A stretch of 64,000 nucleotides of DNA from Flavobacterium tistrianum (GCF_003254545.1 NZ_QJRH01000057.1:20124-84123); one strand, 5' to 3'; shown: positions 40,548 through 50,608, counted from the first letter of the stretch. The notes: a model not told the origin generated them from the sequence alone. Program-made: numbers and translations.

Positions 40548-43500
40548 TTAAAAATTTAAATTCACTCCTAATGAAATTACTCGAGATGGTATATATCTAT
40601 TTTGAGTCGTTCCATTAAAAGTTTGAGTTGGATCCATCCCTTGACGCTTTGTAAACAGCATTAAATTTTCTCCGTTTATATAAACTGAAGCATTATCAAT
40701 TTCGAATTTTGATATAAACTCTGAAGGTACTTTATATGATAAATTGACTTGTCTTAATGATAAATAATCAGAACCTATTAACCATCTATCAGAAGCTGCA
40801 CTTGCAGGAGTATTTCTATTAACGTCCAATCGAGGTACATCAGTTATATCACCAGGCTTCTGCCATCTTCTAAAAATGTCTGTGCTTAAAGCAGACCCAT
40901 AATTATTACCTGTATGCATTAAAGTCGCATAATTAGTATCATACATTTGACCACCAATTTGGTAAGTACATACTACATCTAACTGAAGTCCTTTATACTT
41001 AAATGTATTTCCAAAACTTCCAAACAAATCTGGAATAGCTGAACCTGCGTAATGGTACAATGCTTTATTTTGATCTGTAGTCACATTTATACCATTTACA
41101 ACTCTTATTGAAGTATCACTCGAATTTACAAATTTTGGATCTGCAACAAATAATGCATAACCATCTGAAGAATCAACACCATACCAGTCTCTTAACCAAT
41201 AGTCATATATAGAATGTCCTACAGAAAGTTTTTTGCTTCCATCAATAATTTCTCCCTGCGGAAGATTTGTAATTTTGTTATTAATTGTTGATGCATTAAC
41301 ATTTAAACTCCAAGAAAAATCTTTGGCTTTAACGATAACACCATCTAGTGAAATTTCAAATCCTTTATTGACCATAGAACCAATATTTTCTACCCTATTG
41401 TCTAAACCAGAAGATAATGGATTAGGTACTGAAAAAATTAACCCATCAGTATTTCTATTATAATACTCTACACTCCCTTTTAATCTGTTTTTGAACAAGC
41501 TAAACTCTACAGCAATATCTTTTTGAGTATTAACCTCCCATTTTAAATCTGGCGCGGCTGCAGCATAAGTAACAATACCACCTTCACTTCCATTATCATA
41601 ACCTAAACTATAGGTAGGCTGACTAACATAATAATTTAATCCATTAATTTTTGCTCCTGCATCATTCGTATCGCCAATTATATGAGAATCATTTCCAACT
41701 TGCCCAATTGAAGCTCTAAATTTTAAATCATTAAGCCAAGAGTGATCCTTTAAGAAATTCTCTTTAGAAATTACCCAAGCTCCACCTAAAGACCAAAAGT
41801 TGCCCCAACGATTATTCTCAGAAAATTTTGAAGATCCATCTCTTCTTAATGATGCCGAAAAAATATACTTACTCATATAATCATAGCTAGCTCTTGAAAA
41901 ATATGACTCTGTGGCATAATTTCTTGTATAAGAAGTCAAACCAGTAGTTGTTGCATAATTAACAAATTCAATAATGTCTGGGGCTACTTGACCTGTTTTA
42001 CTGCTACTGGTCCAATTTGTCTCATAATCGAAACTTTCATGTCCTAATAATACATTGAATGAATGTTCTCCGATTTTCTTCGAGTAATTCAATAATTGGT
42101 TGTATGTAATTCCAGTTAAAATTTTATCTTCTTTTGCCATCAATCCAGTTGGCGCCCCATCTCCAATTTCAGTATTATAGGAATAAGTTCTGTTTCGATA
42201 TGTTTTGTCAATAGAAGCATTTGTTGTAAATTTTAAATCCTTAGTAAATGAAATTTCAAAAAAAGTTCGCGCTGAAAGAGCTAATCCTTTTACTACATCA
42301 GTATCATTTAAAGTTTCATAAACAACATTACGTCCATTGGAAGCCCCTGATCCACGAACAGTCGAATAAACGCGATCACCATTTACATCAAGTACATAAT
42401 CTCCGTTTGCTGTATGATCGAAAACAGGATAAATTGGTCCCATTGTTCTAATAGTTCTAAATGGATTTTTAAAAGAGCTTGTATTTTCTACTCCATCAGT
42501 ACCTAATTTTGAATTCGTTAAAGTTCCAGATAGATTTACACCTGTTTTAAACCATTCTTTTAAACTTGTATTTAGGTTCAATCTTCCCGTTGTTCTTTCG
42601 AAACCAGATTTTTGTATGTATCCTTCTTCATCCAAATAACCTAAAGAAGCAAAGTAGTTCGATTTTTCAGATTTTCCCTGATAAGAAAAATCCACATTCT
42701 TACGAACTCCAGCTCTCTCTAATTGTTTAGCCCAATCAAGATCTTCAGGATACAATAACTTTGCATCAGGATTTAATTTCCCATCGGTTCCAACTATACT
42801 TCCGTTTGGAACATTAAATGGGTTTGTCACTAATACAACAGGAACTCTTGCGGATGCATAAATATTTGCTGCATCAATCTCTGCTTGATTGCTCATTGGA
42901 CGACTATTTCTAATAGCTTCCCATTCTAAAGGATAGTAATCTAAAGCATTTACTCTTTTATAATCTTTAATAGATCGAGAAGTCATTCCCGTACTTAAAT
43001 TAAGCGAAAATTTATCCTTTTGTGACTTTCCTGATTTTGTAGTGATTATGATTACACCATTTGCTGCTTTTGAACCATATAAAGATGTAGAAGAAGCATC
43101 TTTTAAAACGCTTAAACTTTCAATATCACTTGAATTTAAATTGCTAATATCTCCGGCGTAAGGAACGCCATCTACAATATACAAAGGAGTGTTTGAGCCA
43201 TTAATTGAACTAAAACCTCTTATTCTTACCTCGGGCGCGGCTCCTGGCTGACCTGCTGAGCTTTGAATTTGAACTCCTGAAGTACTCCCTTCTAAAACAG
43301 AAAGAGCATTGGTTAAAGGTCTATTTTCTAGTTGCTCTGATTTAATTTGTGTAGCAGATCCTGTATATGTACCTTTTTTTGCCTTACCATAAGCCACCTG
43401 TACCACAACTTCTTCCAATTGCTCACCTCCTTCTTGCAATTTAACATTTACAGAAGATGAATTCCCAACAGTAATAGTCTGATCTTTCATTCCCATGTAA

Positions 43501-43718
43501 GAAAAGACCAAAACATCACCTGTCTTTGCCTTTATCTTATATTTTCCATCAAAATCAGTTTGAACACCATTGCTGGTTCCTTTTACCACAACATTCGCAC
43601 CCGGAATAGGTCCGCTTCCATCTGAGACAATTCCCGATATTGTTTTCTCTTGTGCAAAAAATACTTGCGTAAAAAGAAGAAACACAAGAATTGTCAATCC
43701 TTTAAATTTTTGTTTCAT
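40548..43718 (-). CDS. SusC/RagA family TonB-linked outer-membrane protein
   Basis: A 1056-residue SusC-type transporter: signal peptide (LTILVFLLFTQVFFAQ), carboxypeptidase-regulatory-like domain (KTISGIVSDGSGPIPGANVV, to about residue 100), TonB-box/plug with LSVLEGSTSGVQIQSSAGQPG and ADGVPYAGDI-type loop (IVDGVPYAGD), and the barrel ending in SRVISLGVNLNF. It forms the outer-membrane channel that imports bound oligosaccharide or peptide with the SusD lid. Long untranslated spacer upstream (410 bp). Confidence 0.95.
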   Translation of the reverse strand: MKQKFKGLTILVFLLFTQVFFAQEKTISGIVSDGSGPIPGANVVVKGTSNGVQTDFDGKYKIKAKTGDVLVFSYMGMKDQTITVGNSSSVNVKLQEGGEQLEEVVVQVAYGKAKKGTYTGSATQIKSEQLENRPLTNALSVLEGSTSGVQIQSSAGQPGAAPEVRIRGFSSINGSNTPLYIVDGVPYAGDISNLNSSDIESLSVLKDASSTSLYGSKAANGVIIITTKSGKSQKDKFSLNLSTGMTSRSIKDYKRVNALDYYPLEWEAIRNSRPMSNQAEIDAANIYASARVPVVLVTNPFNVPNGSIVGTDGKLNPDAKLLYPEDLDWAKQLERAGVRKNVDFSYQGKSEKSNYFASLGYLDEEGYIQKSGFERTTGRLNLNTSLKEWFKTGVNLSGTLTNSKLGTDGVENTSSFKNPFRTIRTMGPIYPVFDHTANGDYVLDVNGDRVYSTVRGSGASNGRNVVYETLNDTDVVKGLALSARTFFEISFTKDLKFTTNASIDKTYRNRTYSYNTEIGDGAPTGLMAKEDKILTGITYNQLLNYSKKIGEHSFNVLLGHESFDYETNWTSSSKTGQVAPDIIEFVNYATTTGLTSYTRNYATESYFSRASYDYMSKYIFSASLRRDGSSKFSENNRWGNFWSLGGAWVISKENFLKDHSWLNDLKFRASIGQVGNDSHIIGDTNDAGAKINGLNYYVSQPTYSLGYDNGSEGGIVTYAAAAPDLKWEVNTQKDIAVEFSLFKNRLKGSVEYYNRNTDGLIFSVPNPLSSGLDNRVENIGSMVNKGFEISLDGVIVKAKDFSWSLNVNASTINNKITNLPQGEIIDGSKKLSVGHSIYDYWLRDWYGVDSSDGYALFVADPKFVNSSDTSIRVVNGINVTTDQNKALYHYAGSAIPDLFGSFGNTFKYKGLQLDVVCTYQIGGQMYDTNYATLMHTGNNYGSALSTDIFRRWQKPGDITDVPRLDVNRNTPASAASDRWLIGSDYLSLRQVNLSYKVPSEFISKFEIDNASVYINGENLMLFTKRQGMDPTQTFNGTTQNRYIPSRVISLGVNLNF

Positions 43719-43827
43719 TATTTTGTTTTTTTAATTAGAGAGGGCGAACTTAAAAAATTAAAATAATTTTAACAAGAATTAATCACTAATTAACATACTA
43801 ATTTGAAATATTTTACTTACAAAATAA

Positions 43828-43864
43828 AAAACCGCATAGATTGTAGATCCATACGGTTTTGATT
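43828..43864 (-). terminator. Terminator-like hairpin upstream of susC
   Basis: AAAACCGTATGG and CTATGCGGTTTT-type arms (minus strand) pair with a short loop and are followed by a U-run. It lies between argS and susC and would end a transcript entering from 44000. Confidence 0.6.
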
Positions 43865-43905
43865 CCTTTTATATTTTTTTCTAAAAGCTTACTAATTCAA
43901 AATAG

Positions 43906-43953
43906 TTAAAAATAATAATAGGAAAATATCTTAAAAAGCTTAGAAACACTCAT
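43906..43953 (-). CDS. Possible 15-codon peptide upstream of susC
   Basis: MSVSKLFKIFSYYYF, preceded by an AGGAG at 6 nt from the ATG and followed by the hairpin at 43828-43864. A Shine-Dalgarno sequence is rare in Bacteroidota, so this could be chance. It might be a leader peptide or part of a small RNA. Confidence 0.2.
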   Translation of the reverse strand: MSVSKLFKIFSYYYF

Positions 43954-44072
43954 GTTAGACTCCTATTCAGCAATGAGTTAATTACTAAAACTATTATATT
44001 TATTTTTACAGGAGCAAAATAAAAGAAGTATATTCTTTCATATTACTTCTGAAAGTCAAAAAAGCAATAAAA

Positions 44073-44102
44073 AAAGCCAATAGTTTTAAAACTACTGGCT
44101 TT
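44073..44102 (-). terminator. Intrinsic terminator after argS
   Basis: AAAGCCAATAGTTTT pairs with AAAACTACTGGCTTT with one mismatch; U-run on the minus strand. Confidence 0.8.
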
Positions 44103-44128
44103 CTACTTATTGTATGTATTTTTAATTC

Positions 44129-45907
44129 TTACATTCTCTCAGGAACTTCAATTCCTAATAATTGAAATGCAGATTTAATCACTTCGGCAACTTTTTGAGA
44201 AAGCTGTACTCTGAATATCTTTTTAGTTAAATCAACTTCTCCTAAAATATGAACTGACTGATAAAAAGAGTTATACTCTTTTACTAAATCATAAGTATAA
44301 TTGGCAATTAATGCCGGGCTATGATTTTGAGCAGCGTTTTGAATTACTTCAGGGAAAAGTTCGATTTGTTTCACCAATTCTTTCTCTTTTTCATGCAATT
44401 CTTCGATTTCAATTTTATTAGAAAAATCAAAATCAGCTTTACGGATTATCGATTGAATTCTTGCGTATGTGTATTGAATAAAAGGACCTGTATTTCCAGC
44501 AAAATCAACAGATTCTTCTGGGTTAAATAAAATACGTTTTTTAGGATCTACTTTCAAAATGTAATATTTCAAAGCTCCTAATCCAATTGTTTTATACAAT
44601 TTCGCTTTTTCTTCGTCAGAATAGCTATCTAGTTTTCCTAAATCTTCTGAAATCTGTTTTGCTGTATCGGTCATATCTTGCATCAAATCATCAGCATCTA
44701 CAACCGTTCCCTCACGGCTTTTCATTTTTCCAGATGGTAAATCAACCATTCCGTATGATAAGTGATATAAACTTGAAGCCCAGTCAAAACCTAATTTTTT
44801 AAGGATTAAGAATAAAACTTTAAAGTGATAATCCTGCTCATTCCCTACCGTGTAAACCATTCCTCCAACATCCGGCATATCTTTTACACGCTGAATTGCT
44901 GTTCCGATATCTTGTGTCATGTAAACCGCTGTTCCGTCTGAACGTAACACAATTTTACGGTCAAGACCTTCGTCTGTCAAATCTATCCAAACAGAACCGT
45001 CTGGATCTTTTTCGAAAACGCCTTTATCTAAACCTACTTGTACAACATCTTTTCCTAAAAGGTAAGTGTTGCTTTCGTAATAATATTTATCAAAATTAAC
45101 TCCAAGATTGGTGTAAGTGGTTGCGAAACCTTCATAAACCCATTCGTTCATTTTTTTCCAAAGTGCAATCACTTTTTCATCACCAGCTTCCCATTTCTTA
45201 AGCATATCTTGCGCTTCGATAATAATCGGCGCTTGCTTTTTGGCTTCATCTTCTGTTTTACCAATTTCGATTAAGCCGTTAATTTCATTTTTGTAAGCTT
45301 TATCAAACTCAACATAATATTTCCCAACCAGTTTATCACCTTTTAAACCAGAAGTTTCAGGAGTTTCTCCGTTTCCGAATTTCTCCCAAGCCAACATCGA
45401 TTTACAGATATGAATTCCTCTGTCGTTGATAATTTGCGTTTTGTAGACTTTTTTACCAGAAGCTTTTAAAATCTCTGCAACAGAGTATCCTAACAAATTG
45501 TTACGAACGTGTCCTAAGTGCAAAGGTTTGTTGGTATTTGGAGAAGAATATTCTACCATTACTGCTTTTTCTTCTGGGTTCGAAGCAATAAAACCAAATT
45601 GTTTTTGATCTTTTATTCCGTTAAAGAAATTTACATAATAAATGTCTGAAATCACAATATTCAAGAAGCCAGAAACCACATTAAAGCGAGCAACTTCAGA
45701 AACATTTTCTACTAGATAGTTTCCAATTTTATTTCCCAATTCAGCCGGATTACTTTTAATCACTTTTAGCAAAGGGAAAATTACCATTGTAATATCTCCT
45801 TCAAACTCTTTTCTAGTAGTTTGAAACTCGATTTTATCAACAGTAACGTCAAATAATGCTTGTATTGCTTTTTGTATAGAAGGTGTAAGAATTTGTGATA
45901 ATGACAT
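44129..45907 (-). CDS. argS: Arginyl-tRNA synthetase
   Basis: ArgRS charges tRNA-Arg in the cytosol. The 592-residue class I synthetase shows an N-terminal Add-1 domain (residues 1-100), the HIGH-type NTNKPLHLGHVRNNLLGYS block, the KMSKS-equivalent GKMKSREGTVVDADDL, and the C-terminal anticodon-binding DALR domain (AGNTGPFIQYTYARIQSI to the end). The start at 45907 gives the usual length. A TATCTTTG box on the minus strand at 45929-45936 is a candidate -7 element, although no TTG at proper spacing is seen. Confidence 0.97.
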   Translation of the reverse strand: MSLSQILTPSIQKAIQALFDVTVDKIEFQTTRKEFEGDITMVIFPLLKVIKSNPAELGNKIGNYLVENVSEVARFNVVSGFLNIVISDIYYVNFFNGIKDQKQFGFIASNPEEKAVMVEYSSPNTNKPLHLGHVRNNLLGYSVAEILKASGKKVYKTQIINDRGIHICKSMLAWEKFGNGETPETSGLKGDKLVGKYYVEFDKAYKNEINGLIEIGKTEDEAKKQAPIIIEAQDMLKKWEAGDEKVIALWKKMNEWVYEGFATTYTNLGVNFDKYYYESNTYLLGKDVVQVGLDKGVFEKDPDGSVWIDLTDEGLDRKIVLRSDGTAVYMTQDIGTAIQRVKDMPDVGGMVYTVGNEQDYHFKVLFLILKKLGFDWASSLYHLSYGMVDLPSGKMKSREGTVVDADDLMQDMTDTAKQISEDLGKLDSYSDEEKAKLYKTIGLGALKYYILKVDPKKRILFNPEESVDFAGNTGPFIQYTYARIQSIIRKADFDFSNKIEIEELHEKEKELVKQIELFPEVIQNAAQNHSPALIANYTYDLVKEYNSFYQSVHILGEVDLTKKIFRVQLSQKVAEVIKSAFQLLGIEVPERM

Positions 45908-46236
45908 GTAAACTTATTTTAAAGTGAGCAAAGATACTGCTTATTCATCAATTAGAGAAAATCAAAAACATATTAAATTCAAGAAAAGAGTTTCAATTTG
46001 ACAAAAAAGCATAAATATTAATTGTTAAAATTATCAAAAAACCAAAAGGCTAATCTATTATAAAACAGCCAATGAGAAAAAAAATATGCTTTTTTCTGAA
46101 ATTTCTTGTAACATATCAACCGTAAAAGAGTCTTAATAGAGACTTTATTTTTTTTTGAAGTCAGGAAAAACAAAAAGAGAAAAGCTAACAAAACGAAATC
46201 ATCATCAATCAAATCAAAAATAATCAGTAAAAAATC
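45908..46236. other. Intergenic region, argS / TonB-receptor-like gene
   Basis: A 329-bp divergent spacer. Apart from the argS -7 box it contains a weak 5-bp hairpin (AGTCT 46129 with AGACT 46140) followed by a T-rich run in the leader of the downstream gene. No promoter is evident for the plus-strand gene. Confidence 0.5.
45929..45936 (-). promoter_or_regulatory. Candidate -7 element (TATCTTTG) for argS
   Basis: TAnnTTTG match 21 bp upstream of the argS start codon. Confidence 0.5.
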
Positions 46237-48657
46237 ATGAAATTAAAATTCTTTCTGTTTGCGTTATTAGGGATAATCGCAACTGCACAGGCCCAGAATA
46301 CTGGAAGTGTTTCTGGAAAAATTACAGAAAAGTCGAACAATGCACCGATTTCTTACGCGACAGTTTCGCTTAAAGAAAATGGAAAAGTGGTTTCTGGCGT
46401 AAACACAGACGATAACGGAGACTTTTCATTTAAAAATATTGCTTTAAAAAGCTACACTATCGAAATTCAGTATATCGGTTTTAGAAAATATATTGGATCT
46501 GTTCTTTTGAGTGAAAACAAAAAAACTGCAACCGTAAATGTTGCGCTTGAAGAAGAGGCTACTCAACTTAAAGGTGTTAACATTATCGCAGAACGTTCTA
46601 CAATTGAACAAAAAATTGACAGAAAAGTAGTTACTGTTGGTAAAGACTTAACAACCGCTGGAGCTTCTGCATCTGATATTATGAATAATATTCCTTCTGT
46701 GAACGTAGATCAGGATGGAAAACTTTCGCTTCGCGGAAATGACAATGTGCGTGTATTAATTGACGGACGCCCTACAAATATCGATCCTGCTCAGTTGTTG
46801 AAACAAATTCCGTCGACTTCTATTAAAAAAATCGAGTTGATTACAAATCCAAGTGCAAAATACAATCCAGAAGGAATGTCTGGTATTATTAATATTGTCT
46901 TGCATAAAAATGCCAATACTGGTTTTAACGGAACTTACAGTGGCGGTATCACTTTTGGCGAAACTGCAAAATACAATCAGTCTTTAGATTTGAACTACAA
47001 AACTGGAAAAGTAAATTTCTTCGGAAATGTAGGGCAAAATTTTGGAACATACCACAACAAAGGTTTTATCCAAAGATTTGATGAAGATATTGTGCAAAAA
47101 ATTAATGTTTTAAATGATAACGATTCATATTTGTACAAAATTGGAATGGATTATTTAATTGATGATCACAATACTTTATCTATTTATACCAACCAAAATA
47201 AATCTAACGGAAAAGGTTATGTAGACACTAATATTGATTACAATAATGTAACTGGTTCTGATATTTCTAACATTTTCCAAAAATCAAGATATTGGGGACC
47301 AGATCAAGTTGGAACATACAATTTGGCATACAAACACATCTTTAAAAAAGAAGGTCACACTTTAGATTTTGAAGCAAACTATAGCGATAACAAAGAAACC
47401 CAAAATGCTTCTTTTGATACTGAAACGACAAAAACAGACAATACTGCAGGAAACGTCTTCTATGAAGATTATTTGAAAGGAACCCGAAAATTAAGCACAG
47501 TAAACGTAGATTACGTTAATCCGTTAAACGAAAAGACAACATTTGAAGCTGGTGCTGAAGCAAGAATTACCAGAACAGAAAACGATTATATTACTGGAAA
47601 TCCTTCGCTACCTATTGCAGATCAAACGTCTCACTATACTTATGACACAGATATTTATTCTGCTTATGTAACATTTGGGCAAAAATTCAAAAAACTAAGC
47701 TATCAAGTAGGTGCGCGTTTTGAAAGTTATAAGGTTCAAGCCAACTTAAATTATGGTAAAGATAAATTTGATGATGATTACATTACTTTGTATCCATCTG
47801 CTTATTTAACATACAATATTACTGAAAAAAATACTTTACAGTTAAGCTACAGCCGTCGTGTTGACCGTCCGAGTTTAGAGCAGACAAAGCCTATTCGTGA
47901 ATTTGCTACTCCATTAGTGACTTCAATAGGAAATCCTGATTTAAGACCTCAGTTTACCAATTCTGTCGAGTTAAATTATACTAAAACCCTTGAAAAAGGA
48001 AGTTTTACAGCGGGTGTTTTTGTGAGAAGCATTAATGATCAAATCAGCAGAATTTTATATCCAGATCCTACGGATGCAAGCGGGCAAAAGCAGATCATGA
48101 GTTTTACAAATTTTGATCATAATACAGCTTACGGATTTGAAATGTCATTCAATTATAAAATCACAAAATGGTGGGATATTCAACCGTCGATTGATTTTTC
48201 TAGCATTGACCAATCAGGAGTTATATATGCCTTTATTCCAGAAGAAAATAAAATTGGCCCAACGAATAAAACCGTTACTGTTGCTGCATTTAATGGACGT
48301 ATGAACTCTAATTTTAAAGTAAACAAACGTCTAAGTTTCTTAGCTTTTGGATTCTATAGAGGTGCAACAGATGGGCTACAGAACAATAGCCACGAAATGT
48401 ACAAAATGGACATTGGTACACGCTATACGTTGCTAGATAATAAAATGAATTTAAGTGTTCGTTTCAATGACGTTTTCAATACTATGAAATATGCTTTCGA
48501 CACATTAAATCCTTATCCTCAAGCGGGTCAGTTTACATGGGAAAGCCAAACAGTATATTTTGGTTTGACTTACAACTTTGGTGGTGGAAAAATCAAAAAT
48601 TTACAGCGTAAACAAAGAGACGACAATACTAACAAAGGCGGAGGCGGAATGTTCTAA
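46237..48657 (+). CDS. TonB-dependent receptor-like outer membrane beta-barrel protein
   Basis: An 806-residue outer-membrane protein: signal peptide (LKFFLFALLGIIATAQAQ), carboxypeptidase-regulatory-like domain (SGKITEKSNNAPISYATVSL, to about 105), a plug-like region with IIAERSTIEQKIDRKVVTVG and LRGNDNVRVLIDGRPTN, and an outer membrane beta-barrel family C-terminal domain (from about residue 380). The barrel domain of this subtype is distinct from SusC and lacks SusD partners; it is often annotated as an OMP_b-brl-3 type receptor. A Gly/Lys-rich tail ends the protein. Substrate unknown. It has a strong terminator shared with cutC. Confidence 0.9.
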   Translation: MKLKFFLFALLGIIATAQAQNTGSVSGKITEKSNNAPISYATVSLKENGKVVSGVNTDDNGDFSFKNIALKSYTIEIQYIGFRKYIGSVLLSENKKTATVNVALEEEATQLKGVNIIAERSTIEQKIDRKVVTVGKDLTTAGASASDIMNNIPSVNVDQDGKLSLRGNDNVRVLIDGRPTNIDPAQLLKQIPSTSIKKIELITNPSAKYNPEGMSGIINIVLHKNANTGFNGTYSGGITFGETAKYNQSLDLNYKTGKVNFFGNVGQNFGTYHNKGFIQRFDEDIVQKINVLNDNDSYLYKIGMDYLIDDHNTLSIYTNQNKSNGKGYVDTNIDYNNVTGSDISNIFQKSRYWGPDQVGTYNLAYKHIFKKEGHTLDFEANYSDNKETQNASFDTETTKTDNTAGNVFYEDYLKGTRKLSTVNVDYVNPLNEKTTFEAGAEARITRTENDYITGNPSLPIADQTSHYTYDTDIYSAYVTFGQKFKKLSYQVGARFESYKVQANLNYGKDKFDDDYITLYPSAYLTYNITEKNTLQLSYSRRVDRPSLEQTKPIREFATPLVTSIGNPDLRPQFTNSVELNYTKTLEKGSFTAGVFVRSINDQISRILYPDPTDASGQKQIMSFTNFDHNTAYGFEMSFNYKITKWWDIQPSIDFSSIDQSGVIYAFIPEENKIGPTNKTVTVAAFNGRMNSNFKVNKRLSFLAFGFYRGATDGLQNNSHEMYKMDIGTRYTLLDNKMNLSVRFNDVFNTMKYAFDTLNPYPQAGQFTWESQTVYFGLTYNFGGGKIKNLQRKQRDDNTNKGGGGMF

Positions 48658-48700
48658 GCCTGAGAAGATTTTAAATAATTTTTGAATAATTTTTTGTAGA

Positions 48701-48737
48701 AAAAAAGTCTGGAGATTGCCACCTCCAGACTTTTTTT
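48701..48737. terminator. Bidirectional terminator, barrel gene / cutC
   Basis: GTCTGGAG (48707-48714) and CTCCAGAC (48723-48730) with A- and T-runs at both ends. Confidence 0.9.
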
Positions 48738-48750
48738 GTTTTATGGAAAA

Positions 48751-49422
48751 CTATAAAAAATTGCGTAATTCTTTTATTTCTTCAGGATTTGCCGTTTCAG
48801 AATTATCTGTTATTGCTGAGGAATGATAGAACGTTAAATCTAATTTTTCTTGAAGCAATTTAATGTTTGAAGATCGCAAACCGCCTCCAGGCATAATTTC
48901 TATTCTATCACCAGCCAATTCTTGAAGTCTCGCTAAAGCGTCAATTCCTTCTTCTACATTTATTCCCTGACCAGAAGTTAGAATGGTTTTAAAACCGCAA
49001 TCAATTACAGACTCCAAAGATTTTTCAGGATTTTTTACGACGTCGAAGGCACGATGAAATGTACACGGCAACGGATGCGCTAGATGGACTAATTCTTTAT
49101 TTTGCTTTTTACTTATTTTTCCGTTTTCCTTTAAGATTCCAAACACAAAACCGTCGACCCCCAATTTTTTATATTGCTTAATATCTTGCTTCATTTCGGT
49201 AAGCTCTTCATCCGAATAAACAAAATCGCCACCACGAGGTCTAATAATGACGTGCATTTTTATATCAAGACTTTCACGGACCTTTACCACTAAAATTGAG
49301 TTTGGTGTTGTTCCGCCCAGTTTCATGTTTTCACATAGCTCAATTCTATCCGCGCCATTTGCTTGAGCAATTAATGCCGATTCATAATTAAAACAAGCTA
49401 TTTCCAGTTGATTTTTTTTCAT
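48751..49422 (-). CDS. cutC: CutC family protein
   Basis: A 223-residue TIM-barrel protein of the CutC family: LEIACFNYESALIAQANGADRIELCENM, GGTTPNS, MHVIIRPRGGDFVYSD, VDGFVFGIL, FHRAFDV, ILTSGQG and IMPGGGLRSSNI. CutC was named for copper tolerance in E. coli, but later work questioned a direct copper role, so the function is unsettled. It stands alone; a palindromic repeat follows its start region at 49451. Confidence 0.93.
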   Translation of the reverse strand: MKKNQLEIACFNYESALIAQANGADRIELCENMKLGGTTPNSILVVKVRESLDIKMHVIIRPRGGDFVYSDEELTEMKQDIKQYKKLGVDGFVFGILKENGKISKKQNKELVHLAHPLPCTFHRAFDVVKNPEKSLESVIDCGFKTILTSGQGINVEEGIDALARLQELAGDRIEIMPGGGLRSSNIKLLQEKLDLTFYHSSAITDNSETANPEEIKELRNFL

Positions 49423-49450
49423 TTTGATTTAAATAGTTTTTCTCCAAATG

Positions 49451-49483
49451 AAACCTAACAGGTTTTAAAAACCTGTTAGGTTT
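49451..49483. repeat. Perfect 16-bp-arm palindrome (AGGTTTT/AAAACCT core)
   Basis: Arms 49451-49466 and 49468-49483 are exact complements with one base between. The core AGGTTTT-N-AAAACCT is shared with the units at 26235 and 26321. Confidence 0.9.
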
Positions 49484-49500
49484 GAGTACGCAATTTATAA

Positions 49501-49535
49501 AAAAAACCTGCTCCAAATATAGAAGCAGGTTTTAA
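49501..49535 (-). terminator. Intrinsic terminator after fabH
   Basis: AAAACCTGCT-type arm (49503-49512) pairs with AGCAGGTTTT (49524-49533). Confidence 0.85.
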
Positions 49536-49560
49536 AAAATATAAATGTAAGATGATTATT

Positions 49561-50568
49561 TTACCATTTAATAATAGCACTTGCCCAAGTAAATCCGCTT
49601 CCGAAGGCTGCTAAAACTACAGTGTCTCCAGATTTGATTTTTCCTTGTTCCCAAGCTTCTGTCAGAGCAATCGGAATAGACGCCGCCGTTGTATTTCCGT
49701 ATTTTTGGATATTATTATGAACTTGATCGTCTGTCAATTTGAATTTGTTTTGAATGAATTGCGAAATTCTCAAGTTTGCTTGATGCGGAATTAACATATC
49801 AATATCTGAAACTTGCAGACCATTTGCTTCTAGTCCTTCATTGATTACTTCTGCAAAACGAACTACAGCATTTTTGAACACAAATTGTCCATTCATATAT
49901 GGATAATAACTTTCATCGTTTGGATCGTTATCAGCAACAATATCTGTTACCCAGCGCGCTCCCATTCCTGGTGCTTGCAACGCCAACTCTTCAGCATGTT
50001 CACCTTCTGAGTGCAAATGAGTTGACAAGATCCCTTTTGTCAAATCTTCTTCACGGCTTAAAACTGCCGCTCCTGCTCCATCACCAAAAATTACAGAAAC
50101 TCCACGTCCACGAGTTGTCATATCCAATCCTGTAGAGTGAACTTCAGAACCAATAACCAAAATATTTTTATACATACCGGTTTTAATATATTGGTCTGCA
50201 ACAGAAAGCGCATAAACAAAACCAGAACATTGATTTCTAACATCTAATGCTCCAACTGTTCTTAAACCTAAATCTCTTTGAACCAAAACACCTGGTCCTG
50301 GAAAATAATAATCTGGACTTAATGTAGCAAAAACTACAAAATCAATATCTTCTTTGGCAACACCAGAACGCTCTATTGCAATTTTAGCTGCTTTTACTCC
50401 CATTGAAGTCGTAGTGTCTTCTCCACGAATAATGTGTCTTCTTTCTTGAATCCCGGTTCTTTCCTGAATCCATTCATCATTGGTATCCATTATCTTAGAC
50501 AAATCATCGTTAGTTACGACATTGGAAGGAACATAATATCCTAAACCAGCTATTTTTGAATGATACAT
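49561..50568 (-). CDS. fabH: 3-oxoacyl-ACP synthase III
   Basis: FabH condenses an acyl-CoA primer with malonyl-ACP to begin fatty-acid synthesis. The 335-residue product has the full triad: Cys114 in VRNQCSGFVYAL, His262 in LIPHQANLRI and Asn292 in YGNTTAASIP, with GDGAGAAVL in between and the expected length. Flavobacteria start branched chains with this enzyme, often with more than one FabH copy. Not linked here to plsX, rpmF or accB; a -7 box precedes it. Confidence 0.93.
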   Translation of the reverse strand: MYHSKIAGLGYYVPSNVVTNDDLSKIMDTNDEWIQERTGIQERRHIIRGEDTTTSMGVKAAKIAIERSGVAKEDIDFVVFATLSPDYYFPGPGVLVQRDLGLRTVGALDVRNQCSGFVYALSVADQYIKTGMYKNILVIGSEVHSTGLDMTTRGRGVSVIFGDGAGAAVLSREEDLTKGILSTHLHSEGEHAEELALQAPGMGARWVTDIVADNDPNDESYYPYMNGQFVFKNAVVRFAEVINEGLEANGLQVSDIDMLIPHQANLRISQFIQNKFKLTDDQVHNNIQKYGNTTAASIPIALTEAWEQGKIKSGDTVVLAAFGSGFTWASAIIKW

Positions 50569-50600
50569 AATCTATTATTATTTATTAAAAATTTGGATTG

Positions 50601-50608
50601 CAAATTTA
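50601..50608 (-). promoter_or_regulatory. Candidate -7 element (TAAATTTG) for fabH
   Basis: TAnnTTTG match 32 bp before the fabH start; the nearest upstream TTG is 24 bp away, slightly long. Confidence 0.5.

Larger units (their letters stand above)
43719..44128. other. Intergenic region upstream of susC
   Basis: A 410-bp spacer bordered by susC and argS. It contains a terminator-like hairpin at 43828-43864, a possible short open reading frame at 43906-43953 and the argS terminator at 44073-44102. The remainder is AT-rich with no recognised element. Confidence 0.5.

Noticed and set aside
46125..46165. Attenuator-like hairpin in the leader of the barrel receptor gene
   Set aside because: The stem is only 5 bp and the T-run may be ordinary AT-richness; not enough to call.
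46018..46212. 64-residue minus-strand frame in the argS spacer
   Set aside because: Phenylalanine- and lysine-rich composition of random AT-rich DNA, no start context and no recognisable motif.
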